DNA of 35,723 nt from the NCBI GenBank assembly GCA_019241085.1, contig JAFAXH010000020.1, positions 1-35,723 on the forward strand, read 5' to 3'. This document shows, piece by piece, positions 22,921-31,668 of the stretch (positions within the stretch are counted from its first letter, which is position 1; every line of letters begins with the position of its first letter). The DNA is from Verrucomicrobiota bacterium (lineage in GTDB: Bacteria; Verrucomicrobiota; Verrucomicrobiia; Chthoniobacterales; SZAS-18). The notes beneath the pieces were generated by a model, which worked only from the letters and a program-made list of their open reading frames with translations, searched no databases and was not told where the DNA came from. A program made the position numbers and the translations under genes.

Positions 22921-25745
22921 AACGCATTGCCAATCTTAAACTCCGTGCCGCCGCGCGTAAGGTCTTCCAGCGCGATGCCGCCACTCTGGGACTCGAACGA
23001 ATGTCCGCGCAATCCGCAGAGCACCGAGCCGAAGCTGATGTGCTTGGAAGCGTCTCCGTTGTGGACGCTGTCCAAATAAGTATTCAGCGTGTTGACACTC
23101 ATGCGCACGCTGAGCGTGTTGTTGGGCTTGTTGATGAATCCGCGGCTGGCTGTGCCCTGAGTAGTATCGGTCAACGAACCATCGCTGTTACGGACGGTCG
23201 TGCCCCAGTGGAACGTCGCCGCGGAACTCGCATCGGTTTCGCAATCCACCCAGAACTGGTCGCCCCGATCCGAGAGTCCCTTGGAGAAGTAATTGCCGGC
23301 CGTGCCCGCCAAGCCCGCCGTGGTGCCGTCGCCCACTTCCGGAGCGTTGGCAGTAAAATACATCCTCCAGGTCGTGCTGGGCGGCAGCGTGCTCAGGTCG
23401 GACACCTTCATCGTCGTTGTGATGTAGAAGCCCTGGTTGCTGTCCTGGCTTTGATACAGGATCGAAATGATATCGAGCGGGCTTGCCGCCGGCGCGGTCG
23501 CCAGCAAGCCGCTGTCGGTGTCCCAAGCGAAGTCGGTCACCTGCTCGCCATTCGGCCCGGGCTGCATCGGCTGCGGCGCCGGCGCGGTGACCGTGCCGCC
23601 GACCACGGTGGGCGGGGTGCCCGGCACTGCAAAAGGTTGCGCGGGCAACGCCGAGCCTTCCGCCGGCGTCGGCACGGTCGCCGGCCCTCCGGGGATTTTG
23701 GCGTTGATCGAAGGCCCGCTGATCTGTCGCGTGACGGAGGTGTGGCCTTGGAAATCGTTGTGATCGTCGGTGAAGCCGATGACTGCCGCGCCGTAGGGAT
23801 CGAAGTTGATCTGGAAATAATCGAGCAGGTTGCGATTCGGCGCCTGGCCGGTCAGCACCAAGCCGCTAAGCGAGATGTTCGCCGCGTGGTTGGCGTGGTC
23901 GCTGGCCTGCGTGTATTGAAAGCTCGGCATGTCCGCCGTCGCGTTGAAGCTCTGCGCGAAAAACACGCGCCAGCGCAAGCCGCCGTCGTTGGCTGGCGAA
24001 TTCGGGAAGCCGTCGGTCGCATACCAGGCGATGCCCACGGTGCCAGGCGTCGGCCCGGTGGCCAGCCACGGTAGGAGGTTGACCGTGAGCTTGGCATTCG
24101 TCGGATCGTTGACCTGCACCGGGCTGCTCCAGTGCTGGCCTTTGTCGAGCGAATGGACGAGGAAAATGTTCGTGCCGTCGGAATACACGCCATAGACCGT
24201 GCCGTTGGCGGTGAGCGTGTAAGCGCTGCCGTTGTAGCTACGGTGATCGGCGGCGACTCGGATGGGGAAAAAGATGTTGCCCACCGCGGTGATCGGCGTC
24301 GCCTGCACCGTGGTATAGCTCGTCGGCGGCAGACCGGCGCCCGCCGGCGTGCCCGTGGCCACGTGGCCGTCGTTGCCGCTAATGTAAACCGTGCCGTCAA
24401 ACCGATCTACGTCCAGCGCGCCGGTCTGCGGCAGTGTGCCCACGAGCACCGCCGGCCCGTAGAGCAAGCCGCCGTTGGTGGATTGCTGGTTGAAGGCGAC
24501 GCCTTGCGCGAAATTGCGGTATTCGAGATACACAGTGTGATCGTTGAGAAAACCCATCCACTGGCGGTCGTTGACCGGCACGCCGGCGGTCAGGTTGCCG
24601 GCGTCATAAAATTGAAACGTCTGGCCGCGATCGAGCGAGCGGCCGTAGGTGACGTTCGCCGCCGTCAGGCTCGCGTAGGCGAGCACTGCGTCGGGCTGCG
24701 CGTTGACTGCGGGGATCGTGGTCGGCGGCGTGGTTGGCAAAGTCGAGCCCGCGTCGCCGGGATACGGGCCGAAGCCGACGGCCAGGTCAATGTCGCCGCC
24801 GCCGAGCGCGCCGGCGGAGAGCTGGTTTTGCCCCGCCGTGCTCGTTGGCGAATCGGGCTGGCCGCGATACAGCGGCACGCGCATGTTCGGGTCGTAATTC
24901 GGATTGGCGATGGTCTGGCCCGCGTGGTTCGGGTCCGGGATCGTCGGCCGCACGTCGTAATACCAAAGGTCCACGCCCGCCGGCACACCGCGAATGCCGC
25001 AGATGTAATAATTTCCTGCGTTATCAAGGCGGCTGCTCGGCTCGCCGTCCGCGTTGGATACTGGCGCCTTGCACGGGCTGTTGGGCGAGAACGTGATGCC
25101 GCCATTCGTATAAGTGGCGCTGCGCACCGTCGGCGCGCTGGTCAACTGGATCGTGCCCATGGGCTGATCCGTTTTTGGAGTAGAAGCAAAATAAACCGTG
25201 TTGACGTTGAAGCTCACCGACTGCAACGCCGTGACGCCGTAGGCCGTGGGATCGAACGAGGTCGCCTCGCCGGTTTGCGGCGCGCCGCCGGCCGACTCGG
25301 CGACCAAGGCACCGTCAGTGCCGTCCGAGTTGCGGACGTGGATGTAAAGATCGCGATCATTGGCAGCCACGCCCCAAGTGAGCGCGACGGCGATGCGTTT
25401 GCCGGCGTAATTGCCGGCGTCCACCGTGAGCACATACGTGTTCTTGTTGACGCCCGAGATGGCGTCCGGCTCGCTGTCCGCTCCAGTGCCCGTCGCATTG
25501 TCGGCGAACGTCAGCGTTCCGCCGAAAGTTGGTCCGGTGATCTCGCCGCCGGGCGGATTGGTGTCTCCGGCCGGAGCGGCGGCTTGCGTGATGGGGCCGA
25601 GATGCGTGGGCTTGATGGGACGAGCCAACAACGTCGGCCGCGCCGCGTTGCGGCCGATGGATTGAGCAAAGCCGAGCGGCGCAGTCAGTAGAAGCGCGGC
25701 GAGCGCCGCAGCCGTGAGATAACGGAGAGCAAGGAAGGATTTCAT
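22917..25745 (-). CDS. Large secreted protein with sialidase-like beta-propeller
   Basis: A 942-residue exported protein. The signal peptide is KSFLALRYLTAAALAALLL with cleavage near residue 27. Residues about 75-185 resemble a jelly-roll of the pre-peptidase or proprotein type (YVLTVDAGNYAGKRIAVAL, NDRDLYIHVRNSDGTDG). The region 290-690 contains Asp-box motifs of six-bladed sialidase propellers: SLDKGQHW at 532-539 and a weaker SLDRGQTF at 370-377, plus the NDRQW segment at 392-396. A Pro-rich linker (about 690-730) leads to a second beta domain. No complete sialidase active site (Arg triad, Tyr-Glu) could be verified, so enzymatic activity is open. Its stop overlaps the next gene's TTG start. 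It could be a surface glycan-binding or degrading protein. Confidence 0.82.
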   Translation of the reverse strand: MKSFLALRYLTAAALAALLLTAPLGFAQSIGRNAARPTLLARPIKPTHLGPITQAAAPAGDTNPPGGEITGPTFGGTLTFADNATGTGADSEPDAISGVNKNTYVLTVDAGNYAGKRIAVALTWGVAANDRDLYIHVRNSDGTDGALVAESAGGAPQTGEATSFDPTAYGVTALQSVSFNVNTVYFASTPKTDQPMGTIQLTSAPTVRSATYTNGGITFSPNSPCKAPVSNADGEPSSRLDNAGNYYICGIRGVPAGVDLWYYDVRPTIPDPNHAGQTIANPNYDPNMRVPLYRGQPDSPTSTAGQNQLSAGALGGGDIDLAVGFGPYPGDAGSTLPTTPPTTIPAVNAQPDAVLAYASLTAANVTYGRSLDRGQTFQFYDAGNLTAGVPVNDRQWMGFLNDHTVYLEYRNFAQGVAFNQQSTNGGLLYGPAVLVGTLPQTGALDVDRFDGTVYISGNDGHVATGTPAGAGLPPTSYTTVQATPITAVGNIFFPIRVAADHRSYNGSAYTLTANGTVYGVYSDGTNIFLVHSLDKGQHWSSPVQVNDPTNAKLTVNLLPWLATGPTPGTVGIAWYATDGFPNSPANDGGLRWRVFFAQSFNATADMPSFQYTQASDHANHAANISLSGLVLTGQAPNRNLLDYFQINFDPYGAAVIGFTDDHNDFQGHTSVTRQISGPSINAKIPGGPATVPTPAEGSALPAQPFAVPGTPPTVVGGTVTAPAPQPMQPGPNGEQVTDFAWDTDSGLLATAPAASPLDIISILYQSQDSNQGFYITTTMKVSDLSTLPPSTTWRMYFTANAPEVGDGTTAGLAGTAGNYFSKGLSDRGDQFWVDCETDASSAATFHWGTTVRNSDGSLTDTTQGTASRGFINKPNNTLSVRMSVNTLNTYLDSVHNGDASKHISFGSVLCGLRGHSFESQSGGIALEDLTRGGTEFKIGNAF

Positions 25746-25870
25746 GGGCTGAAGAACAGCGTTACACTTTGGCTGGTTTTCTTCGTTAACTCAGCAGCAT
25801 CGCCAGCCAGCCAGCGGACGACGTGGTTCGAGGGGAGGGGAAATTCCGACTTCTTCTATTTCGGCCTTGA

Positions 25871-25899
25871 CTCCGCCGGAGGCCGTAAGCCGGGCGGAG
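25871..25899 (-). terminator. Hairpin downstream of the PEP-CTERM gene pair
   Basis: CTCCGCC (25871-25877) pairs with GGCGGAG (25893-25899), with an inner GGC/GCC pair. It lies 46 bases beyond the stop of the PEP-CTERM gene on the minus strand and upstream of the 942-residue protein gene. It could end transcription, or be a leader element of the next gene. No T-run follows. Confidence 0.35.
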
Positions 25900-25945
25900 A
25901 AAAGCGCTCTGCCAAAGGCATGGAAGGAGGACAAATTCTCGCAAG

Positions 25946-26695
25946 TCACTTGCGTTTACGCCGTTGCCTTGCCATCACGCCCAAGGCGCCCATCGCGGCG
26001 GCGCCGATCCAAGTCAGCGTGCCCGGCTCCGGCACGGTGGTGCCCGTGATGGCGAGCGTGGCGAAGATCGGCGTGGCGCTTTGATACTGCGTGGAAGGGA
26101 CGACAAACCCGTTTTGCGAACTGTTGCTGCGGTCAGTAAAACCGGCGTCGAAAATCTGCGCGATCAAAGTGCCATCCTGCAAAGCCGCCAGGATCGCCGC
26201 GGCGTTGTCGGGCATCCCCGTGATCGTGCGGGTGATAAAGCCCTGCGGAATGGGCGTGTTCGGATCGTAGCTGTTGAACCCATTCAGCAAAAGACTCGCC
26301 GGCGGCGAGGCCGAGCCGGGCACGTTGGCGGTGTCGATGCCGTCCAGGCGCAAGTGCAGAGTGTTGATGAAATCGTCGTCATCGCCGTGGGTCGTCCCGT
26401 CCGGCGGATACGGCGTGTCGTCGATTCCGTTTAATCCAAGCCCGGTGTCGCCGTCGAAAATCGTCAGCGTGATCGAGACCGACGTGATGCTGGCGAGCTG
26501 CGCCTGACCGGTGAAATGAAACGGCTGCGTGGTGATGGGCGCCGTGTTGTGATTCGGATCGTTGCCCTGGGTGTAGCCGTTGAAATTGCTCTGCTGCTCG
26601 GTGTCCGAAAGAGTCAACGTTTGCTGCGCGTGCGCGACGCCGCACAGCATCAACGCAAGCGTGAAAAAAATCGCGGCAGCCGCTTTTTTTCTCAT
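25946..26695 (-). CDS. PEP-CTERM surface protein, paralogue A
   Basis: A 249-residue exported protein with a signal peptide (KKAAAAIFFTLALMLCGVAHA, cleaved near residue 23) and a C-terminal PEP-CTERM sorting signal: VPEPGTLTWIGAAAMGALG followed by MARQRRKRK. The mature domain is beta-rich, with acidic patches (FDGDTGLGLNGIDD, DDDDFINTLHL). The PEP-CTERM tail is recognised by exosortase, and carriers are generally linked to exopolysaccharide and envelope assembly; no exosortase gene is in this window. It shares several motifs with the gene 27 bases upstream (DGDTGxG, the LNGF segment, AAILAxLxxG), so the two are tandem paralogues. Function of the domain is unknown. Confidence 0.88.
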   Translation of the reverse strand: MRKKAAAAIFFTLALMLCGVAHAQQTLTLSDTEQQSNFNGYTQGNDPNHNTAPITTQPFHFTGQAQLASITSVSITLTIFDGDTGLGLNGIDDTPYPPDGTTHGDDDDFINTLHLRLDGIDTANVPGSASPPASLLLNGFNSYDPNTPIPQGFITRTITGMPDNAAAILAALQDGTLIAQIFDAGFTDRSNSSQNGFVVPSTQYQSATPIFATLAITGTTVPEPGTLTWIGAAAMGALGVMARQRRKRK

Positions 26696-26722
26696 GCGTC
26701 GGGAAGCAATTCCAACCGCGTT

Positions 26723-27466
26723 TCAAGCCGCGCGGCGCAGTCGCCGCCAGCCCGCGCTGGCCAGCAACAACCCGCCCGCGCCGATCAGCATCGCCGTGGT
26801 CGTCGGCTCCGGCACGTCGCTCAACGTCAGGGTGGTGAGCGCATCGCTATTGTTGTTGCCGACGAAAACTTCGTTCGGGTTCGCAGCCGTGTCGATTGCA
26901 TTGTCGCTGACGACGAACGCATCGAGAACGCCGGCACCGGTGCTCAACTGCGCCAGGATCGCCGCGCCGACTGTGCCCGAATTGATCGAAAGCGTAAACG
27001 TGTTCGTGTCCTGAAACCCGTTGCCGCGAAAGCCATTGAGCACGATGCTCGTGTTGACGCCGCCGGTCAGCACCACTCCGGTCGTTGCATTGTAGGTCAT
27101 TGCCGACGGCGCGGCAAGATAGAGGGACAAATGACCGACATCAAAATTTCCGGCTCCCGTGTCACCATCCTGCATGGTCATGGTGAACGTGATCTGCGAA
27201 ATGTTGTTTAAATTCAGGTAGGAATTTGCTCCAGTGAAATTGTAGCCACTGACGGTATTGACGATGGCGGGATGATTCACGGGCCCATCGTAGATCGCTT
27301 GATCCGCTTGGGTGCCCTGGCCGGCGTGGTGGGTCGCGCCGTTATCCTCGCTGACGGTGGAAGTTACCGAGGTGGCTCGCACCGGCGCGGCGGCGAGGAG
27401 GAGGGCGAGCGCGCCGCAAGTGGCGAGCGCGGCGGCTGGAAGCAAGGGGCGATTTTGGGTGAACAT
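26723..27466 (-). CDS. PEP-CTERM surface protein, paralogue B
   Basis: A 247-residue exported protein. The start at ATG 27466 is chosen because it opens a proper signal peptide (FTQNRPLLPAAALATCGALALLL, cleaved after VRA); the frame itself runs further upstream. The C-terminus is a PEP-CTERM signal: VPEPTTTAMLIGAGGLLLASAG followed by WRRLRRAA. The middle resembles paralogue A, with ITFTMTMQDGDTGAG, SIVLNGF and AAILAQLSTG. It has no long acidic insertion. The pair is separated by 27 bases and probably transcribed together from the 298-base upstream region. Confidence 0.88.
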   Translation of the reverse strand: MFTQNRPLLPAAALATCGALALLLAAAPVRATSVTSTVSEDNGATHHAGQGTQADQAIYDGPVNHPAIVNTVSGYNFTGANSYLNLNNISQITFTMTMQDGDTGAGNFDVGHLSLYLAAPSAMTYNATTGVVLTGGVNTSIVLNGFRGNGFQDTNTFTLSINSGTVGAAILAQLSTGAGVLDAFVVSDNAIDTAANPNEVFVGNNNSDALTTLTLSDVPEPTTTAMLIGAGGLLLASAGWRRLRRAA

Positions 27467-27550
27467 GAGAGGAACGAAGCGGACGGGCAGGCGGTTGCCG
27501 GCGCGAACGCACGTTTTTAAGGACAAATCATCGGCCAGCACAATCTCTAT

Positions 27551-27564
27551 TTCTCCGCGGAGAA
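27551..27564. promoter_or_regulatory. Perfect 14-base palindrome, possible operator
   Basis: TTCTCCGCGGAGAA is its own exact reverse complement and lies 85 bases upstream of PEP-CTERM paralogue B. Symmetry suggests a dimeric regulator site; the regulator is unknown. Confidence 0.35.
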
Positions 27565-27641
27565 AACAGCGCCAACCGAATGGTGATCGAGTTTGCGGAC
27601 GACAAGCTTGGACTCGCTGAAGTTTAAGGCGCGTTCCCGCA

Positions 27642-27662
27642 GCGGCTTGACGCACAAGCCGC
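27642..27662. promoter_or_regulatory. Stem-loop in the divergent control region
   Basis: GCGGCTTG (27642-27649) and CAAGCCGC (27655-27662) are perfect reverse complements around a 5-base loop. It may be an operator or an RNA hairpin in the leader of PEP-CTERM paralogue B. No T-run follows on either strand. Confidence 0.35.
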
Positions 27663-27764
27663 GGGGCGATTTCGCTTGACGCGCCGGCGAAGGAGCTTTC
27701 ACGCTGGGGGAAATAATTATATGACCCAGTTCCGTTTTCCGATGGAATCACCCATCCTCCAGCC

Positions 27765-29060
27765 ATGAGCGACAGCTACACCGAAATCACCTCGCAATCC
27801 TGGTTCTCGCGCTTGGGTTCTTCAATCGTCGGCACGCTCTTTGGCGCATTGCTGGTGCTGGCTTCTTTCCCCGTCCTGTTCTTGAACGAAGGGCGCGCGG
27901 TGCAGACCGCCCGCAGCTTGAACGAAGGCGCGGCGGCAGTCGTGAACGTGCCGGCTTCGCCCATCCAGTCGGCGAACAATGGCAAGCTCGTGCATCTCAC
28001 CGGCTTGACCGTGACCAACTCGACCTTGCGCGATCGCACCTTTGGCGTGGAGGCCAGGGCGCTGCTGCTCTCGCGCACGGTCGAGATGTATCAATGGAAG
28101 GAGAAAACCGAATCCCGCACGCGCGAGAAACTCGGCGGCGGCAAGGAGACCACGACGACCTACGAGTATCAAAAAGAATGGTCGGGCAGCGCCATCGACT
28201 CGCAGCGTTTCAAGCACCCGGAAGGTCACGACAACCCCGCGTTTCCCTACCAGCCGCAGACCTTGGCGGCCAGCGACGTGAAGGTGGGCGATTTCAAAAT
28301 TCCCGAGCGCTTCATCGCCAAACTGAGCGGCACCCAGCCGATCACGCTCGGCGACGCGGCGGTGGCCTCGGCGCCGGTGTCCAACAACCGGCTGCGGCCG
28401 AAGATCGAGCAGGGCGGGTTTTATTATGGCCAGAACCCGGCGTCGCCGCGCGTGGGCGATGTGCGGGTCAAATTTACCTCGCTCGAACCGACGGACATCA
28501 GCGTGATCGCCGCCCAGACTGGCGACGGCACGCTCGCGCCGTATCAAACCAAAGCCGGCCGCGCCATCGAGCTGGTCCAGCTCGGCACGGCGACCGCCGA
28601 CGCGATGTTTCAAGAGGCGCGGCAGGGGAACACGATTTTCACCTGGGTGCTGCGCGCCGGCGGCTGGCTGCTCATGTTCATCGGCGGCGTCATGCTCTTC
28701 CAGCCGCTGGTCATTGTCGGGAAATTTGTGCCGTTCGTGGGCACGCTTGTCGAGGCGGGCGCCGGTCTGCTCTCGTTCGCAGTTTCCAGCGTGATTTCGC
28801 TGTTGGTGATCGCGCTGGCGTGGGTGGCTTATCGTCCGCTACTCGGCGTCACCCTCCTGCTCGTAGCCGCGGGGCTGGGCTTTCTGGTTTACCGCCGGGC
28901 GCACGCGCAGAAGCAACTCGCCGCGGCGACTGTGCCGCCGCCATCGCCCTTTCCGCCGCCAGCGTATTTCCCGCCTCAGCAACCGCCGCCGGTGGGAATG
29001 CCGCCACCGCCGCCGTCTTCAGGATTTCCTCCCTCGATGCCGCCACCGCCGCCGCAGTGA
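27765..29060 (+). CDS. TMEM43-family membrane protein
   Basis: A 431-residue membrane protein. One hydrophobic helix lies at about residues 18-40 (SIVGTLFGALLVLASFPVLF) and is followed by the family signature NEGRA. A large soluble domain of about 250 residues comes next, then three or four helices between about 290 and 385 (LLMFIGGVMLFQPLVIVG, LLSFAVSSVISLLVIALAWVAY, LLLVAAGLGFLVYR). This is the layout of TMEM43/LUMA and its bacterial homologues, whose role is not known. The last 45 residues are almost entirely Pro with Phe, Met and Ser, probably a flexible protein-binding tail. It precedes the polyphosphate kinase gene by 122 bases on the same strand. Confidence 0.85.
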   Translation: MSDSYTEITSQSWFSRLGSSIVGTLFGALLVLASFPVLFLNEGRAVQTARSLNEGAAAVVNVPASPIQSANNGKLVHLTGLTVTNSTLRDRTFGVEARALLLSRTVEMYQWKEKTESRTREKLGGGKETTTTYEYQKEWSGSAIDSQRFKHPEGHDNPAFPYQPQTLAASDVKVGDFKIPERFIAKLSGTQPITLGDAAVASAPVSNNRLRPKIEQGGFYYGQNPASPRVGDVRVKFTSLEPTDISVIAAQTGDGTLAPYQTKAGRAIELVQLGTATADAMFQEARQGNTIFTWVLRAGGWLLMFIGGVMLFQPLVIVGKFVPFVGTLVEAGAGLLSFAVSSVISLLVIALAWVAYRPLLGVTLLLVAAGLGFLVYRRAHAQKQLAAATVPPPSPFPPPAYFPPQQPPPVGMPPPPPSSGFPPSMPPPPPQ

Positions 29061-29182
29061 ATTGCCAGGCGTAGAATCAAAAGGACGCCCGCGGAGAGAC
29101 GTTCCTGCCGTGGTAATTGGAGAAATATCGCGTCGTTTTCGTTGCGTGCGACGAGGTGACGACCGAAGGAAGAACTTCCAAA

Positions 29183-31474
29183 ATGATCGCCAGCAGTTCC
29201 AAATCCTCAATCGGCAGCAATAGCAGCAACAGCAACCGCGGCGAGCAGCGTCGCCGTCGCGCCGGCGGCGCGCGCGCTGTCACGGCAGCCACCGGCGGCA
29301 GCAGCGCGGCTGCATCGACTCCGGGCAACGCGGTGAACAGCGCCTTCGACCAGCCGGATTACTTTCTCAACCGCGAGCTGAGCTGGCTGGAGTTCAACGC
29401 GCGCGTGCTCGAGGAAGCGCTCGATCCGCACCAGCCGTTGCTCGAACGCGTGCGGTTCCTTTCCATTTTCGGCACGAACCTCGACGAGTTTTTTGAAGTC
29501 CGCATCGCCGGCGTCAAGCAACAGATCGACAGCAAGTCGGGCGCGTTCGGCCCCGACCACCTGAGCGCCTCCGAAGTCTTCGACAAGGCGCAGAAACGCG
29601 CGCACGAGCTGGTGGAAACCCAGTATCGCTGCTGGAACGAACAGCTCATCCCAGCCCTCAACGCCGTCGGCATTTTCATCCACAGCAGCACGAAGCTGCC
29701 GCCCGCCGCCGCCGCCTGGGCCGAGACCATGTTCCGCGAGGAAATCTTCCCCGTGCTCACGCCGCTCGGCGTCGATCCGAGCCATCCGTTTCCGCAGCTT
29801 CTGAATAAAAGCCACAACGTCATCGTCCTGCTCGACCGGCCGGCCGAGGGCGACACGGCGACGGCCATCGTGCAGATTCCGCGCGTCTTTCCGCGGCTCT
29901 TGCGCATCCCCGACGCCGCGGCGGCCGAGCTGGGGCCGGGCGCGCACCACGTCTTTCTCCAGTCGCTCATCCGCAACCATCTGCGCTTCATCTTTCCCGG
30001 CCTCGTGGTGAAGGAAAGCTACGCGTTTCGCATGACGCGCAACTCCGACCTCTACATCGACGACGAGGAAGCCGAGAACCTCCTGCACACCATCGAAGAG
30101 GAATTGCGCCGCTTGAACAAAGGCAACGCCGTGCGCCTGGAAGTGCAGGCCGGCTGCCCGCCCGAGGTCGAGAAGTTCTTACTGGAAAATTTCCGGCTCA
30201 CCGAGGCTGACCTTTACCGCTTGCCGGGGCCGGTCAACTTCCTCCACCTCCAGCCGCTCTACATGAGCGACGCCTACCCGCGGCTGCGCGACAAACCCTT
30301 CCAGCCCGCCACGCCCAAGGCGCTGCCGCTCGGCGCGGACATCTTTGAAGTCATGCGCCGGCAGGACGTGTTGCTGCACCATCCTTACGAAAGTTTCCAA
30401 AGCATCGTCGAACTCATCGAGCGCGCTTCCGAAGACCCGCAGGTGCTCGGCGTGAAGATGACGCTCTATCGCACCAGCGCCGACTCCGCCATCGTGCGCG
30501 CGCTCGTCGAAGCGGCCGAAAACGGCAAGCAAGTCACCGTGCTCGTCGAACTCAAAGCGCGCTTCGACGAAATGAACAACATCCGTTTCGCGCGGCGTCT
30601 GGAGGAAGCCGGCGTCCACGTTGTCTATGGCATCGTCGGACTAAAGACGCACTGCAAAATGCTCATGATCGTGCGCCGCGACGACGACCGCATCCGCCTT
30701 TACACGCACCTCGGCACCGGCAACTACAACGCCAGCACCGCCCGCTTTTACACCGACCTCAGCCTGCTCACGACCTCGGCCGAGTTGACCGCCGAAGTCG
30801 CCGTCGTCTTCAACAACCTCACCGGCCTGAGCGAGTTTCACGGCGGGAAAAAATTGATGCTCGCGCCCTTCGAGTTGCGCGAGCGTTTCCACGCCCTCAT
30901 CGCCCGCGAGCGCGACATTGCCAGGGCCGGCGGAGCGGGCCGCATCATCGTGAAGCTCAACTCGCTCGTGGACGAAAGAACGATTGTCGCGCTCTACGAA
31001 GCCGCCGCCGCCGGCGTGAAGATCGACCTCATCGTGCGCGGCGTCTGCTGCCTGCGGCCGGGCGTCGATGGCGTGGGCGGCAACATCCGCGTCATCTCCA
31101 TCATCGGCCGTTTCCTGGAGCACTCGCGCATCTACTGGTTTGGCAACGGCGGCGATCCGCTCGTCTATCTCGGCAGCGCCGACTGGATGCCGCGCAACTT
31201 CGACCGGCGCGTCGAAGTCGTCTTCCCCGTCGAGGACGCCGCGCTCAAGGCGCGCATCGCCGACGAGATCCTGCCCGCTTTCCTGAACGACAACGCGAAG
31301 TCCCGCCTGCTGCGTCCCGACGGCACCTACGAACGCCGACGCCCCGCTGGCGACGAAAAGCCGTTCCAAGCCCAGCTCTACTTCCGCAACCTCGCCCGCG
31401 GACAGAAGGTGGATAAGCCTCCAACGAAAGTGGTGGCCGCGCCGGTCGCGCCGGCGCACGCAGACGCGCGATGA
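29183..31474 (+). CDS. ppk1: Polyphosphate kinase 1
   Basis: A 763-residue enzyme that reversibly makes inorganic polyphosphate from ATP. Domains follow in order after a Ser/Gly-rich N-terminal tail of about 50 residues: N domain (FLNRELSWLEFNARVL), H domain (FLSIFGTNLDEFFEVR, FPVLTPLGVDPSHPFP), C1 domain (KMTLYRTSADSAIV, LVELKARFDEMNNI) and C2 domain. The autophosphorylated His490 is in GLKTHCKM and the second conserved His647 in FLEHSRIYWFGNG. The frame can begin at a TTG at 29117; I prefer the ATG at 29183, preceded by AAGGAAG, although it is about 12 bases away. The low-complexity N-tail and the basic C-terminal extension are unusual. A palindromic repeat follows 16 bases after the stop. 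Confidence 0.96.
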   Translation: MIASSSKSSIGSNSSNSNRGEQRRRRAGGARAVTAATGGSSAAASTPGNAVNSAFDQPDYFLNRELSWLEFNARVLEEALDPHQPLLERVRFLSIFGTNLDEFFEVRIAGVKQQIDSKSGAFGPDHLSASEVFDKAQKRAHELVETQYRCWNEQLIPALNAVGIFIHSSTKLPPAAAAWAETMFREEIFPVLTPLGVDPSHPFPQLLNKSHNVIVLLDRPAEGDTATAIVQIPRVFPRLLRIPDAAAAELGPGAHHVFLQSLIRNHLRFIFPGLVVKESYAFRMTRNSDLYIDDEEAENLLHTIEEELRRLNKGNAVRLEVQAGCPPEVEKFLLENFRLTEADLYRLPGPVNFLHLQPLYMSDAYPRLRDKPFQPATPKALPLGADIFEVMRRQDVLLHHPYESFQSIVELIERASEDPQVLGVKMTLYRTSADSAIVRALVEAAENGKQVTVLVELKARFDEMNNIRFARRLEEAGVHVVYGIVGLKTHCKMLMIVRRDDDRIRLYTHLGTGNYNASTARFYTDLSLLTTSAELTAEVAVVFNNLTGLSEFHGGKKLMLAPFELRERFHALIARERDIARAGGAGRIIVKLNSLVDERTIVALYEAAAAGVKIDLIVRGVCCLRPGVDGVGGNIRVISIIGRFLEHSRIYWFGNGGDPLVYLGSADWMPRNFDRRVEVVFPVEDAALKARIADEILPAFLNDNAKSRLLRPDGTYERRRPAGDEKPFQAQLYFRNLARGQKVDKPPTKVVAAPVAPAHADAR

Positions 31475-31490
31475 TCGGCTGGTTCCGCTG

Positions 31491-31621
31491 TTGTCATCCT
31501 GAGCGAAGTCGAAGGACCTCTTGCTGACTGTCTGGCTCGAAGGATCAGCGAATTGCGGTGCGGGGGCGCTGCGAGCCAAGGCAAGCAGCAAGAGGTCCTT
31601 CGACTTCGCTCAGGATGACAA
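31491..31621. repeat. 131-bp palindromic repeat after ppk1
   Basis: Left arm 31491-31526 and right arm 31586-31621 are perfect 36-base reverse complements around a 59-base spacer. An inner stem pairs GGCTCG (31534-31539) with CGAGCC (31572-31577). The arm core, GTCATCCTGAGCGAAGTCGA, resembles a short repeat seen in many unrelated bacterial genomes (from memory). It sits between the convergent ppk1 and DUF1579 genes and would act as a bidirectional terminator whatever its origin. Total length equals that of the repeat at 11250. Confidence 0.92.
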
Positions 31622-31668
31622 AGAAGAAAGAAGCGACGCAGCCCGCCGCTCGACTTTCTACTCTCTCA

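Larger units (their letters stand above)
27467..27764. other. 298-base divergent control region
   Basis: It lies between the PEP-CTERM gene pair (minus) and the TMEM43-like gene (plus). It contains two symmetric elements listed separately (27551-27564 and 27642-27662). An AT-rich stretch near 27711-27723 reads TATAAT on the minus strand, a possible -10 box, but no matching -35 box is at the right distance. No gene is visible inside it. Confidence 0.45.

Noticed and set aside
24132-25691. 519-codon plus-strand open frame opposite the sialidase-fold gene
   Set aside because: Antisense shadow of a gene with signal peptide and Asp-box motifs; composition is Arg/Val/Ala noise.
27467-27764. Possible riboswitch in the long PEP-CTERM upstream region
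   Set aside because: No conserved c-di-GMP, cobalamin or TPP core could be matched; only simple stem-loops are visible.
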